DNA from: Zingiber officinale
Taxonomy: Eukaryota; Streptophyta; Magnoliopsida; Zingiberales; Zingiberaceae
Direction: 5' to 3'
DNA: 64,000 nt
Assembly (NCBI RefSeq): GCF_018446385.1
Contig: NC_055987.1
Span: 32,437,202 to 32,501,201, forward strand
Both the position numbers and the translations under genes were made by a program. The notes under the pieces are model-generated. The model was not told where the DNA came from. It ran no database searches and worked only from the letters and a program-made list of their open reading frames with translations. This document shows positions 35,655 through 47,143 of the stretch, piece by piece; the stretch's first letter is position 1; each line of letters opens with the position of its first letter.

Positions 35655-36060
35655 CTAGGACAAGCGGGTAGTTGTTGACATCGTTGAGAGTAAGACTTTG
35701 GGAGTGGAGGAAGTCGACTCGCTCGCGCATGATGTGGACAGTGACAGGGAAGTCGAGGCCATCGAGCTCGTCAGTGAAGATGCCGAGGGAGCGCAGGAAG
35801 TCATCTCAGCACGGTTAGCAGCACGATCGATCTTCATCTTCTAAAAGCTGGGGAGGGCATAGAAGGAGGAAGGGCAGAGCAAAACGGGGCTAGTGGAGGC
35901 GCAATGAGAGGTAACAGAGGAGGGAGCCAAGGGGGCGGCTGAGGTAACATGCATCCGACGACGGGTTTTCTTAGGGCTAAAGATGAGATTCTTCAAGGTG
36001 GGGTTTTGGTAGGTGATTCCGTCCGGAAGCTGAGAATATGGAATGATGTCGTTGGAATGT
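35655..36060 (-). pseudogene. mTERF-family gene fragment
   Basis: On the minus strand a frame reading DDFLRSLGIFTDELDGLDFP, then MRERVDFLHS, then LNDVNNYPLVLG resembles the first helical repeats of plant organellar mTERF proteins (transcription termination/RNA-processing factors of chloroplasts and mitochondria). Upstream, to about 36,060, lies a KKTRRRMHVTSAA-like stretch suggestive of an N-terminal presequence. In-frame stops lie shortly before DDFL, and the homology ends right after YPLVLG, where relatives continue for hundreds of residues. It is therefore a truncated copy. It begins about 150 bp outside the fold-back right arm, so capture or mobilisation by a transposon is possible but not shown. 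Confidence 0.6.
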
Positions 36061-36134
36061 TTACCAAGTCGCCATGACCACCTGAAGGGAGAGGAGGTTG
36101 ATGAGCTATCTTTTATATTAATTGAGTCGTTGAA

Positions 36135-36155
36135 CCCCCCCCCCCCCCTCCCCCC
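36135..36155. repeat. poly-C tract
   Basis: C14, T, C6, then a poly-A run. It is one of three long C runs in the window. Confidence 0.9.
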
Positions 36156-36189
36156 AAAAAAAAAGAAGGACTGAAGGTGTCCGAGAGTC

Positions 36190-37560
36190 TTCGATCAATA
36201 GTTCCTGCAATGTTGTTAGAAAACAAATCAAGGGCTACCTCAGTCTGGCCCTCCGACACTCAAGTCAACTTCCGGTGATAGAAAATAAAATGTCTTGTAA
36301 TGAAGAATATAGAAAATGAATGTAAAGTATACCAACCCCACAAGAGCAAACTAGAAGCAGCATGGAGCCGGAGGCTATGGCGCGAAACCGGAGATGATGG
36401 CATGGAGCTGGAGGACGGCATGGAGCTGGGGGAACCGAGTAGACAGACGAGTTGATGAGAGGGTAGGGATGTTGACGGAGGAAGGACTTCAAGTTAGAAA
36501 TCAGGAGGAGGGTGAGTTGTCCCCGTCACCAGAAGAGCATGCGGAGAGTGAAAGAGAGAAGAGGGGTTAGAATAGAGACTGGGTTGCACTGGTCATCCAC
36601 TTCAATGCTCAAGTCAATTTTGATAATGCAAGAATAAAGAAGATGAATAGTACATAGCATAATGAATATAAGTGTATGTAGCAAGGAGTCTCCTCCCTCC
36701 CCTCCTCTCCATCTTTTGGCCAGCCGGGGCAGGACATTTTATAGGAGGGTCATATTAAGACAAAAGATGTCAAAAGGTTATGAAACCCTTGTAGGTGTCA
36801 GAGGGTCTCGATACGCTTGTATAGGTTTTAGAAGGTTCTGCCCAGGAAAAGATTTCAGAGGGTCATGTGATCTCTGTCTAGATGTCAGTAAATGAGACAA
36901 GAGGGTTGAGGGGCCCAGTGGTGTATTCTGTTATACTCTACCTAGTACATTAGTCGGCTTGCCCAAGAAAATAGGTTGGCTCAAATCGGCCAGGAAAATT
37001 GGCGGGTCGGATGCTTTGTCCTACTAGGAAAACTAGCTGGCTCTACCTGGCCTAGAAGACTAGCTAGATCCCGGCCTGGAAGATTGGTTGGACCTAGCCT
37101 GGAAGACTGGCGGGTTGGATGCTCTGCTCTTCCAGGAAAACTAGTTAAACCCGGCCTGGAAGACTGGATGGATCAGGCCTAGTAGACTGGCGGTTGGATT
37201 CTTTCCTCTGCCAAGAAGACTGGCTGGACCCGGCCTGGAAGACTGGCGGGTCAGATGCTCAGCTCTGTCAGGAAGACTAGCTGGACTCGACCTGGAAGAC
37301 TAGCAGGTTAACTTGGCCCTAGAATATTTTCGGTCGGCTCCGACGGGTCTACCTTGGAGGATTAGTCATGGGAAGGCTAGCCGATCAAGCCCAGTCATCA
37401 AGAGATGGTCATTGACCTCTCTTGACTTTGACCAAACTCAGCCTACCATTTTAACCTTCTTTACCCTTGTGGAAGCTTTAATACTCACTGTATCAATAGG
37501 TGAGGCAGAAGACAGAGCGACCATGAACTAGAGGGTTCATGGTTGTTGCTTGCAGTGGAT
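36190..37560 (-). repeat. probable gypsy LTR remnant with internal tandem array
   Basis: The phrase CCCTCCGACACTCAAGTCAA (about 36,249) matches CCCTCCGACGCTCAAGTCAG in the LTR of G1. On the minus strand, CCTATAAAATG (about 36,742-36,732) would be its TATA box. Ends were not found, so the minus orientation and gypsy assignment rest on these two points. Confidence 0.45.
36950..37310. repeat. GGAAGACTGGC tandem array
   Basis: Imperfect copies of CCTGGAAGACTGGCTGGACC-like units recur every 20-30 bp, with a longer period that includes GGCGGGTTGGATGCTCTGCTC. A chance open frame (36976-37182) results from the array. Confidence 0.8.
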
Positions 37561-37789
37561 AGCAATGGACGGAAGGTGTTCGATTCTGGTGATGCGGAGG
37601 AAGAAGCAATAGCATTAGGCTTTTCGTATAAAAAAATTTAATGAAAAATGCAAAATAGAAAATAGAAAAAAATGTATAGATGTATAAGATTTTTTTTTAA
37701 AAAAAATATTTATATTTTCAATTACCTTTTAAAATAACTAGATAGTAGTTGGATTGTGGTAAAGTTTTCTCGAACAATATAACTAGATT

Positions 37790-38515
37790 CCTTCCTGCGA
37801 GCTGAATAAATATTGCAAGGCAATATTACTGAGCTCCATAGAGCAATATTATTGAGTTCCCCAGAATAATATTATCTAAGCTTCACAGAGCAATATCATC
37901 AAAGCTTTGCAGAACAATATTATGGAGTTTTCTACATAGCAATAATGATAGAGTTCACCTAGTAATATTACTAAAGGTCAGCTAAGCAATAACACTAAGC
38001 TTCACAGAGCAATATGATCAAAGCTATGCAATAACGCAAAGCAATATTATGGAGTTTTCTATAAAGCAATAATGATAGAGTTTTGCCTGGTGATATTATT
38101 GAAGGTCGGTTGAGCAATAACACTAAGCTTCATAGAGCAATATTATGGAGTTTTCTATAGAACAATAATGATAAAGTTTAACCTAGTGATATTACTGAAG
38201 GTCGGCCGAGAAATAATACTAAGCTTCACATAGCAATATCATCAAAGTCCCGCAAAACAATGTTATGAAGGTTTCCACAGAGCAATAATATTGAAGGTCT
38301 GTTGAGCAATAACACTAAGTCCCACCAACTAATGTTATGAAGGTTTCCACAAAGCAATGATACTGAACTTCTATCGAGCGATAATACTAAGTCCCGTAGA
38401 ACAATGTTATAAAGGTTTCCACACTGCAATGATAATGAAGGTCTGCCAAGAAAAAACACTAAGTCCCGTAAAATAATGTTATAGAGGTTTCCATAGAGCA
38501 ATGATATTGAAGGTT
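37790..38515. repeat. AGCAATATTA tandem array
   Basis: Degenerate repeats of an AGCAATATTATnnAG core with a higher-order period of about 72-78 bp between 38,226 and 38,501. On the minus strand the array stays open for 91 codons and reads as repeats of about 24 residues (CGNLYNIVLRDLVLSL). This most likely follows from the period being a multiple of three. Confidence 0.8.
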
Positions 38516-38639
38516 TGATGTTAAGCTCATCAATATACTACTACATATTGACTCATAAGAGAATCTTCCACTTAGAATTGAGGATATCTTTGTTTGTTAA
38601 AGCAAGTCTTTCATCATGTATCAAGTGCTATGAAGCTTT

Positions 38640-38890
38640 TAGTTATCAACATGTGGTAATCGATGAATAGGGAAGCAATTAGTGGGTGTTACAAGCGGTT
38701 CACTTGATTCCTTACTCATCTTATGTGGCAATCGATGAATAGGGAGACAAGTAATGGGTGTTAGAGGTGGTTCCCCTGATTTCTGTCTCATCTTACGTGG
38801 CGATCAATGAATGGGAAAGAAAATAGTAGGTGTCAAAGGCAGTTCCCTTGATTCCTTTCTCAGCTTGCATGACAATCAATGAGTGGATGA
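38640..38890. repeat. ~78-bp tandem array, three to four units
   Basis: Units contain GTGGCAATCGATGAATAGGG, then AGTGGGTGTTA and TTCCCTTGATTCCTT variants, at about 38,650, 38,730, 38,805 and, in part, 38,868. Confidence 0.8.
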
Positions 38891-38955
38891 ACGATAATGG
38901 ATTATACACCTCATCCTCACTCAGGCAGGAAGAGGTAAAAGGGCGCGAAGGTAGG

Positions 38956-40875
38956 TGATAACCATGATTTTGCTATATTATTTTAATTCATAATGCATGT
39001 TTTTAATGATTTATTCATAGCTTAATCTCACATTTACATCATATTTCATAATTGCATGTGATATTGGACTTAATTGTAAATTAGCCTATTATCATGATAT
39101 TTAATGCTAATATTTAATTGTTATTTTGTAGGCATCAAAAGGGTCATGGACCCGATCAAATCAGCCCACATTTGGGTTCAAATCTAGGGCTAAACGAGGC
39201 GATCGAGCTCTAGAATAATCGTAACCGTCTATTGAAAATCAAGTAGATCTGAGCCATCCATTGAAGATCCGATCCATCCGACCTTATGAGGAGATGATCT
39301 CATCCGTTGATGAAGATTCAGAGGTTTTGATCTAGATCTGAGCTCATCCAGCCGTTGATCAAGCCCCGAATTGTTCTGGACCGTTGGATCAGATTTGATG
39401 AGGATTTAAATAGCGAGAAGCTACAGTGGCTTCGATGGGCTCGGCGTCGCGATTTTCTCCACAGTGTTCTTCTTCTCCGCGAACACCGCAGTCTCCATTC
39501 TTCATTCCCGATCCGCGAGCTAGATTTCTTCATCACCGACGATCACTGAGCTTCGGCGATCATTGTCCGAGAGTACAGAGAGCGACAGAGGGCGTTCCCT
39601 AGTCCGCGTGTTTGATATCTGACTCAAGTTTCATGATCCAGATTCGAGAGGTGTTCCCCTTATCTGCGATCTACACTAGCCACCGGAGCTCGAAGGGCAT
39701 TCCTAGAAGCATCCGGATTTCCTTCCACCCTCATTCCATCTGCTGCACTTGAGTGGATCTGATCAGCCAATCGAGTGAAGCGATTTCCAAATTCATCCTT
39801 TGTTTTCCTTGTGCATTGAAGACTCCATTCGGGTGTGAGCCTGAAGGGCGTTCTCAGAGGCTATGAACATCCGGATGGATTAGTTGGGAGTTCAGACTTT
39901 TGCCAGAGATCGCTTGATGGGAATTCTCTGATGCGATTCTTTGTTTTCAACAGAGTGAAGAAGTTGCCTCAAGGATTTGGTTTGTGGAATGCTTAGGGTT
40001 TAGTATTCTTTATGTTTTCTCTTGATTTGTTCTCAAACTAGCTCAGATCCTCAGATCTAATTTATTTCTTTGCTATTTCAATTTGTTTAAATCTCTTTTG
40101 CAATGCCAATTCTGCTTTCTTGCTTGCAATTCTTACTTTGTTGAATTTATGCAATCCAATCCAACGTTCAGCTTCTTTAGATGTTTGTAATTTTGTTTCG
40201 ATTACTAAGCTTAGCTAACTTCTGCCATCATATCCTTGATTTAAATTGTTAGATTAGTTTGTAATTTTGTTTCTGTTTTGAATCAGAAGTTAGGATTAAC
40301 ACAAGTTTGTTTAGTTAGGTTTTGGTTATTTACTAGCTTATCTTTGTTCTCTGAATTGGACTTGAGGTCACTGGGATCTGTTGTTTAAGGTGTTGAATGC
40401 TTGACTTAAATTGTGATTATTATTTCTATTCAACATTCTTTGGTTTGAGCATTTGAGTTTAATTGCTGATCTTGATTATAAATGTGAATGGAATGCTAAT
40501 TTGGCTTCTACAAGTTTGATTGGTGATTAGATCTATTGTTGATGAATTGTGAATGTTGGAATCTAAATTTAATGGAAACTAACTTGATGAAAAGAAATTG
40601 GATCCTGTTTAGAAGAGAATAATCCTTCTCTAATCCTATTAGTGATTTTATTAGATGAAGCCAATTTGTTATGTGAATCAAGTGGAATTGCCATACAGAC
40701 CTCGTTGATGTAATAATTTCATTTGAATCAATTCTAGAGTACTCACACACTCACTAGTTATCCTTGGAAAAAAATACGACTTGGGACTCCTTACTACAAT
40801 GCTTGTCTTAATTTTAATGAATTTCAATCTTTATTAATTTGGAGCGCCTCGTGACATGCAAAAAGGTCGACATCA
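38956..40875 (+). mobile_element. probable gypsy solo LTR (Tat/Athila-like)
   Basis: Starts TGATAACCATGATTTTGC. It contains GTAGGCATCAAAAGGG, a GGATTTAAATAG TATA-like box (about 39,402) with a following leader-like stretch, and near the end AATACGACTTGGGACTCC and TTTGGAGCGCC, phrases typical of plant Tat/Athila LTR 3' ends. No coding region is attached. The exact right end and a target duplication could not be fixed. The right edge coincides with truncation of the S1 LTR. Confidence 0.55.
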
Positions 40876-41651
40876 GGAGCCTTCAAGCCACTCCAAGGTG
40901 CCTCCATGATGTGGTCCAAGGTGCCTTCAGTCCCCATGAAGGCGCCTCCAGCTCCTCTGGACAGCTGGCTTCGGCTTGCACCTGAGGCGCCTCCAAGCTC
41001 TATGGAGGTGCCTTAGACACTGTTCATCCGAGGCTAAACTTGTTCCTTTTGTACCTGCAAGATATGTTAGTCCCAAAATAACATCGTACCCTGCAAGACA
41101 AAGTTAGAACAGATATAAAAAGGATAAACTAAATGTTTGACAGTCATCGGACTGTCCGAGTCTGACTTCGGATTTCCGACCGGAAACCCTAGGTCGACCC
41201 GACGCCTACTGTTCCCTCTGCGGGGAACGCGCCCTCACCTACTCCCCTCAGGAGAGAATACTTGGTGCCAGTCCAGTCCTCCAAACCGACTGGACATTCT
41301 GCCTAGGGTTACCACCCCCTAGGACCTAGGGTTACCACCCCTATGGTTTTTCTCCACCTAGGGTTACCACCCCCTATGACCTAGAGTTACCGTGCCCTAG
41401 GGTTTTCCTTCACCTAGGGTTACCACCCCTAGGACCTAGGGTTACTGCGCCCTAGGGTTTTCCTTTACCTAGGGTTACCACCCCCTAAAATCTAAGGTTA
41501 CCGCCCCTTAGGATTTTTCACCCGCCTAACCGCAGTTAGGACTTTCCTGAAGTCTTATTTAAGTACATTAGATAACAAGGAATTTTAACTTTGAATCCCT
41601 TTGCCATTATCAAAACTTAGGTTTGATCGTCGGATGTTTCCTGCACCGACA
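40876..41651 (-). repeat. 3' LTR of S1 (truncated)
   Basis: Matches the S2 LTR over blocks such as GACTGTCCGAGTCTGACTTC (41,151 and 53,774). On the minus strand it begins TGTCGGTGCAGG. The far end is missing where the solo LTR at 38,956-40,875 adjoins. It carries a run of GGCGCC/GGTGCC palindromes at 40,880-41,015. Confidence 0.8.
41301..41520. repeat. CCTAGGGTTACC minisatellite in the S1 LTR
   Basis: About four units of roughly 57-60 bp, each with CCTAGGGTTACCACCCC followed by a CCCTAGGGTTTT-like phrase. The S2 LTR has only two dispersed copies, so the array expanded in S1. Confidence 0.85.
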
Positions 41652-41665
41652 ATCTCTCCCTTTTT

Positions 41666-42602
41666 AATTATGGCAACAAAAATTCAAAGTTAAGTAAAAT
41701 AAGATGTGCAAAATTAAGATAAGCATGCTATAGACAGTGCATGCATGATTTAAGCTAAAACATAGTGTGTAAGGCTCCCCCTTAATGAGAGCTTTGTTTT
41801 TCTTATCACTTAATTTTGAATTAGTATTTTGAATTTGTCTTACTCTCCCCCTTTGCCATTTATCAAAAAAAACATTTGTAGGAGGAAAGAGACAAGATGA
41901 AAAGCCTAAGTTTTTAAAACTAATAAATTACGTTTTCAACCAAAAAGTTGTACTTTAAAACGACATTTCTTGTAGGTTTTACTTGAAAATTACTTTAGTG
42001 TTGAAGAGCTCTTTTTACTTAGCCATAATTTGTCCAAAGTTAGGTTTAATTTTGAAAAATTGAAACAAGCGATTTTCGAAAGGCAAGTTTTGAAAATAGT
42101 AGGCTAAGTTTTGCAAAAGATAGATTTTGAAAGGCTTTATTGAAAAAAAAATTAATTTTGAAGTTAATTTTGAAAGTTGGGTTAACTTGAGATCTTAATT
42201 TTTGAAATAAAAATCAAAAAGTTAATTTTGAGGAAGGCTATAGAAGTCAAAAAGACATTTTTAATAATTTGAAAACTCCTTAGAGGCAAGGGAGGAGCAG
42301 TAAGCTTAAAACCCTAATGTCCAAGCATTAGTTGAGTTAAATAGATTGTAAATTAATTAATTTCCTTTAGCAGGGTATCAGAGTCTTAAAGTGCAAGCTG
42401 AGTTAATTTGAAATTTTAATATCCTCCACCAACTGTCTAACCTTTAGCTACTGGCTGAATACCTTAAGGGCAATAGTTTTCACTTGGTTAGTCAAGTTAA
42501 GTTCGTAATCCAGTTAGTTTTGACTAGGGCTGGATCATTTAACTTGATTAATGTAACGTTAATTTTTAATGCCCAGACTCACTATGATGCACAGAGATAA
42601 GC
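41666..42602 (-). other. S1 3' untranslated region, left part
   Basis: Non-coding AT-rich DNA similar to 59,942-60,800 in S2, including AACTTTGAATTTTTGTTGCC-like and CCCAGACTCA phrases. It is interrupted by T1 at 42603. Confidence 0.7.
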
Positions 42603-42637
42603 ATTTCTTCGGACAGAGACTCCCTCGGGGCGTGACA
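42603..42637 (+). repeat. 35-bp stub of T1 5' LTR
   Basis: ATTTCTTCGGACAGAGACTC and the following bases equal the last 35 bp of the 3' LTR (50240-50274). Nothing of the preceding ~3.1 kb is present, yet the upstream target duplication is in place. Confidence 0.9.
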
Positions 42638-42643
42638 ATTTAG

Positions 42644-42655
42644 TGGTATCAGAGC
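42644..42655 (+). other. primer-binding site of T1
   Basis: TGGTATCAGAGC, matching initiator methionine tRNA, six bases after the LTR end. Confidence 0.9.
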
Positions 42656-44690
42656 AGGTATACGATACTTGCTATGTATTCTGGATTTTTGAGATTTATC
42701 TGATACCAATTTATTTGGTATCAGAGATCGGCTTACGAGTTTTATTTCTCGTGTTTCGGATTTCATGTTTTAGTCTTCTCGATGTGACTTTTTGGATTTT
42801 GGGACTTGGCAGAAGCAGGACATCTCCAAGCTATAGGAGGTATGTTGGTATATGTTATCCTACCTTTTGATTAGTTTATGCCCTGTTCATTATTACAGTC
42901 TATGACATGTATTAGCACTCTTTACTAGTACCTGTCTGGTTGTTGTAGCATATATTATATGTGATGGGTTAGCCACTGATCTTGATTGACCTTAATAGAG
43001 ATTAAAGATTATAGGCTTTGGTGATTTTACATATCATACCCCTAGTAGCTTTAGCTTCTGTTACTACTATTTGGTTAGCAGATTGAGGCACATACCAGCC
43101 TCTTTATTAGTTATGTAGTGGATAGTATTTACCTATTTATGTTGACCTAGCCAGTAGTATATCATGTTATCTTAGTTAATTTCATCAGTAAATATTGATT
43201 TACTCTTGTTAGATCAGTCAGTAGGAGTCTGATTTACACTTATTGATTTGGGTAGTCGTATATTGATATACCTTAATTGCTTGTGGGGAATTAAGGTATT
43301 CTTGATTAGTTAGAAGATGATTGATTTAGTTTTATTGGTTTGATCAGTAGAGGACAATTATATTCTATTTTTAGAGGTTCGAATCTTTTGATTTTTCGTG
43401 CTTAGTTGGATATTATGAGCACATTGGAGTACATGACTGTTACTGACGTGGGAAAAGACTGAATTAGCCGTATATCGTTGTTGGTTTGGTCAGTCTTTAG
43501 AGGATTGATTTATCCTATTCTGTGGGTACTTTAAATTTAGACTGTAAGTACCTTGTAGGATAACTTAGAAGGTGGCGTAGGGTTTGTGTGGTAGATTGGA
43601 TTTAAAATATGTTGATTTATGTGGTGTGTAGATATGATTGTTATGAGTTGAAGGAATTCTATGATGGATAGTTCATTTGTAGATAGTGTGGGTGTTCCCA
43701 TCTTGATGTGGTTATTGTAGGTTCCTTGTGGATTATAGCTATTTAGTTAGCTGTACGTGCCTGATTGACATGTTGGAGGTATCTTATCGATTTAAATCTG
43801 TGTCGTGGTATGTGTACATGGGTGTGAGTGTCATGTTGGAAGTATCTTGTCGATTACATCGGTGTTGTGATATGTACATATGTGTTTGGTGTGGTATCTG
43901 AGGTATCTTGTTGATTATGTGTGATTTGTGAGTGCACCTGGGTTTAGTATGCCTTATTGGAAGTATATGTTGATTATACTCTTGGCATATGTGTATATTT
44001 GTCATGTGAGTGTTGTTTGAGGGTATTGTTGATTTTACCTACGATGATATGTGCACACGGGTTCGGTATACATTGTTGGAGGTATCACAGTGATTTATAC
44101 CTATGATGTGAGTATTTTTGGTGTGTACTAATTGGAGGATTATGACGATCATACATATGTTGTGTGTGCACGTGTGTCAGGTGTATGGTATTAAATGTCT
44201 ACATTATGATATTGGTTGTTTTACCCTGTCAACTAATTCTTTCATTAGTGGGTGACCGACCCACTAGGAGGATGATAGAGTTGACTATGGATTTGATTTG
44301 CTTACTGGGTGATTATACCCTAGGCTACCCACAGTGATCTGTGGTAGAGAGATCTTGTGCAGTCTCTAGCTAGATAGTTAGGTGCCTTGGACACTTATGA
44401 ATTGTTTATGATGGAGCGTTGCTCCCACAGGTTATGGATCGTTTGTGGTGGAGTGTAACTCCCACATATTATTGTTTGTTTGTGGTGGAGCGTTGCTCCC
44501 ACATATTACGGATTGTTTGTGGTAGAGCGTTGCTCCCACATATGTGGTATTTCGTGTGATAGAGCATTGCTCTCACACTGGAGGTTCTGTTCTTTGGTGA
44601 TTATATATCGTTGGTGATTAGATCTGTTTATTGTTGAGGATCTTATGGTTAGGAATGTCTGTGATACGGACATTATGTGTCTTGGTTTTA
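42656..44690 (+). repeat. T1 non-coding segment with tandem arrays
   Basis: No gag or early RT motif was found. From about 43,740 to 44,190 a degenerate ~75-bp unit recurs (GTTGGAGGTATCTTGTCGAT, GATATGTGCACATGGGTTTG variants). From about 44,410 to 44,580 a ~50-bp unit recurs four to five times, each with GGAGCGTTGCTCCCACA, itself a short palindrome. Confidence 0.7.
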
Positions 44691-47040
44691 CCATTAGTTC
44701 TTGCGGTGCCCTAGATGTTATCATGGACTCGATGATTTGGGTATCCCTAGAATGTTTGGATCGGTTTCCATTTTCTTTGTTGACGATGTTGTGATTTATT
44801 ACGGATCTGAGGTGAGTCACGTACACTACCTTTGCTTAGATCTAGAGATGTTTCGACGAGAACATCTATATGTGATGATCAGTAGTGCTTATTTGGATTG
44901 TCTTATGTGATGATGATTAGGACACACGGTCACCAGCAGGAGTATACCGTGGTTCCACAGGAGATCGAGGTTGTTACCGTTGGGAGTAGACGGAGTCGAT
45001 ATAAGAGGCTCGCAACTTCCTTTGTTTGGCTTGTTATTTCCGGAGATACGTTGAGGGTTTCTCACGGATTGCTATGCTACTTACACGCCTGATCAGGAAA
45101 GGCGTGAAGTTCACTTGGACTGAGGTTTGCAAGACCAGCCTTTAGGAGCTGAAGCGGAGTTTAGTGTCGGCTCCGATTTTTTGTTTTACCTTCTGGAGAG
45201 GACGAATTCGTGCTCTATACCGACGCATCTCTACTGGGTTTGGACGCTGTTTTGATGCAGCACGATAGAGTAGTCTCCTATGCTTCTCGTCGGTTGAAGA
45301 AGCATGAGAAGAACTACCCTGTACATGGTCTGGAGCTAGTCGCCATTATTTTTGCCATGAAGATTTAGCGACATTATTTATATGACGTTACATTTGAGAT
45401 TCTCACTGACCCTAAGAGTCTCAAATATCTGTTTTACTTAGAAGGAACCTAATCTCCGATAGAGGAGATGGATGGAGTTCTTGAAGGATTTTGATTGTAC
45501 CATTAGCTATCACCTAGGAAAAACTAATGTGGTTGTTGACGCGCTTAGCTGGAAGTCTAGAGTGACTTTAGCTTGCCACCGAGTTGTGGTCACAGACTGG
45601 TTACCATGGTTGCTCAGTCGTCGATCAGGACGAGGATCCGAGAGCCCTAGGCTGTATTTGCGGGTTATTTGCAGCCAGATAGCTTCCGGGTAGCAGACCG
45701 AGTTCACACGAGATGAGGAGGGTATTATATACTTCCGAGGTAGATTATGCGTACCTCAGTCTCATCCGGTCTTATAAGAGTTACTTTCGGAGGCTCATCG
45801 CTCATGATTTGCTGTCCACCCAGGCGGTACCCGCGTGTACCAAGATTTGAGGTGTTTCTATTGGTGGAACGACATGAAGGAAGACATCGCAGATTTTGTA
45901 GCTAGATGTCTCGTCTGTCAGCAAGTGAAGGCCGAGCATCAGAGATCTGCCGGCTTACTTCAACAGATTTCTATTCCTGAGTGGAAATGAGAACACATTA
46001 CTATGGACTTTGTGGTGGGTTTGCCGAGGACACGACGAGGTTATGACACGATTTGGGTAATCGTTGATCGATTAACCAAATCCGCGCACTCGTTAGCGAT
46101 CCGGAAGACTGATTTCCTGGATCGATTGGTAGATCTGTTTTACTGGGTGATCATCAGATCACGTGATGTTCCATTGACTATTATTTCGGATAGAGGCCCC
46201 GGTTCACGTCTCGTTTGTGACATAGTCTGCAGCAGACCTTGGGCACGCAGCTCTGTTTCAGTACAACTTTCCATCCGCAGACAGATGCACAGTTAGAGCG
46301 GACCATTCAGACTCTAGAGGACTTGCTGATGTCTTGTGTATTGGATTTTGAAGGCAGTTGGGAGGACCATCTGACATTGATAGAGTTCGCCTATAATAAC
46401 AGCTTTTATTCGGCTTTCCCGATGACACCGTTTGAAGTGTTATGTGGTAGACCTTATCGGACACCCACCCTCTGGGATGAGGTTAGGAAGGCCCAGCTGT
46501 TGGGACCTCATAGAGCTCAGTAGGAGGTAGAGTTGGTCCGTATTATCAGATGGAGGATGTCAGAGGCGTAGGACCGCCAGAAGAGTTATACTGATCGGAG
46601 ACCCTAGAGTTCTCCATTTGCGACTATGTATTTCTGCGAGTTTCACCCACAAAAGGAGCGAAGAGATTTGGCTTCAGAGGTAAGCTAGCTCCGCGATACA
46701 TTGGACCTTTCCATATCTCGGAAAGGATTGGAGTGGTAGTTTACCGGTTGGCACCACCATCGTTCCTGGCAGGAGTTCATGACGTATTTCAGGTATCTAT
46801 GCTGAGGAGATATATAGCAGACCCAGCTCAAGTGTTGTCTGATATCTCAGTTCCTATTCATCCTGACGTCACTTATGAGGAGGTTCCGATACGGATTTTT
46901 GACCGAAAAGAGCATTAGTTGCGGAACAAGACTATCCGACTGGTTAAAGTCGGATGACAGTATCATTGGACGAGGAGGTTACTTGGGAGCTCGAGGATAC
47001 TATCTGAGCTCGATACCCCCATCTTTTCCTTGAGGTATGT
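44690..47040 (+). pseudogene. T1 partial pol (RT tail, RNase H, integrase, chromodomain-like end)
   Basis: The first recognisable RT piece is the catalytic region FVDDVVIYYGSEVSH (about 44,782). RNase H pieces ([18 protein letters not shown], about 45,215) and YVVHPGG-type integrase entry follow. The integrase core reads MDFVVGLPRTRRGYDTIWVI at 46003 and TTFHPQTDAQLERTIQTL near 46,261, then APPSFLAGVHDVFQVSMLRR near 46,751 and a tail ending RIFDRKEH. Stops and frame changes break the reading at several places (for example 46,512 and 46,916). Protease and most of RT are absent. Confidence 0.85.
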
Positions 47041-47143
47041 GATTTAATTTACCGTTCAGCATTTATACGCTTTACCTGTTATTAGTGTTTGCTGATGGTA
47101 GATAACGAAATTTGGGGACCAAATTTTTATTAGTGGGGGAGAA

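Noticed and set aside
37790..38890. CRISPR-like spaced repeats
   Set aside because: The repeats are degenerate and directly tandem, without unique uniform spacers, and the genome is a plant nuclear genome.
41301..41520. Interstitial telomere repeat
   Set aside because: The phrase CCTAGGGTTACC is not the TTTAGGG telomere unit, and the ~58-bp period places it as an LTR minisatellite.
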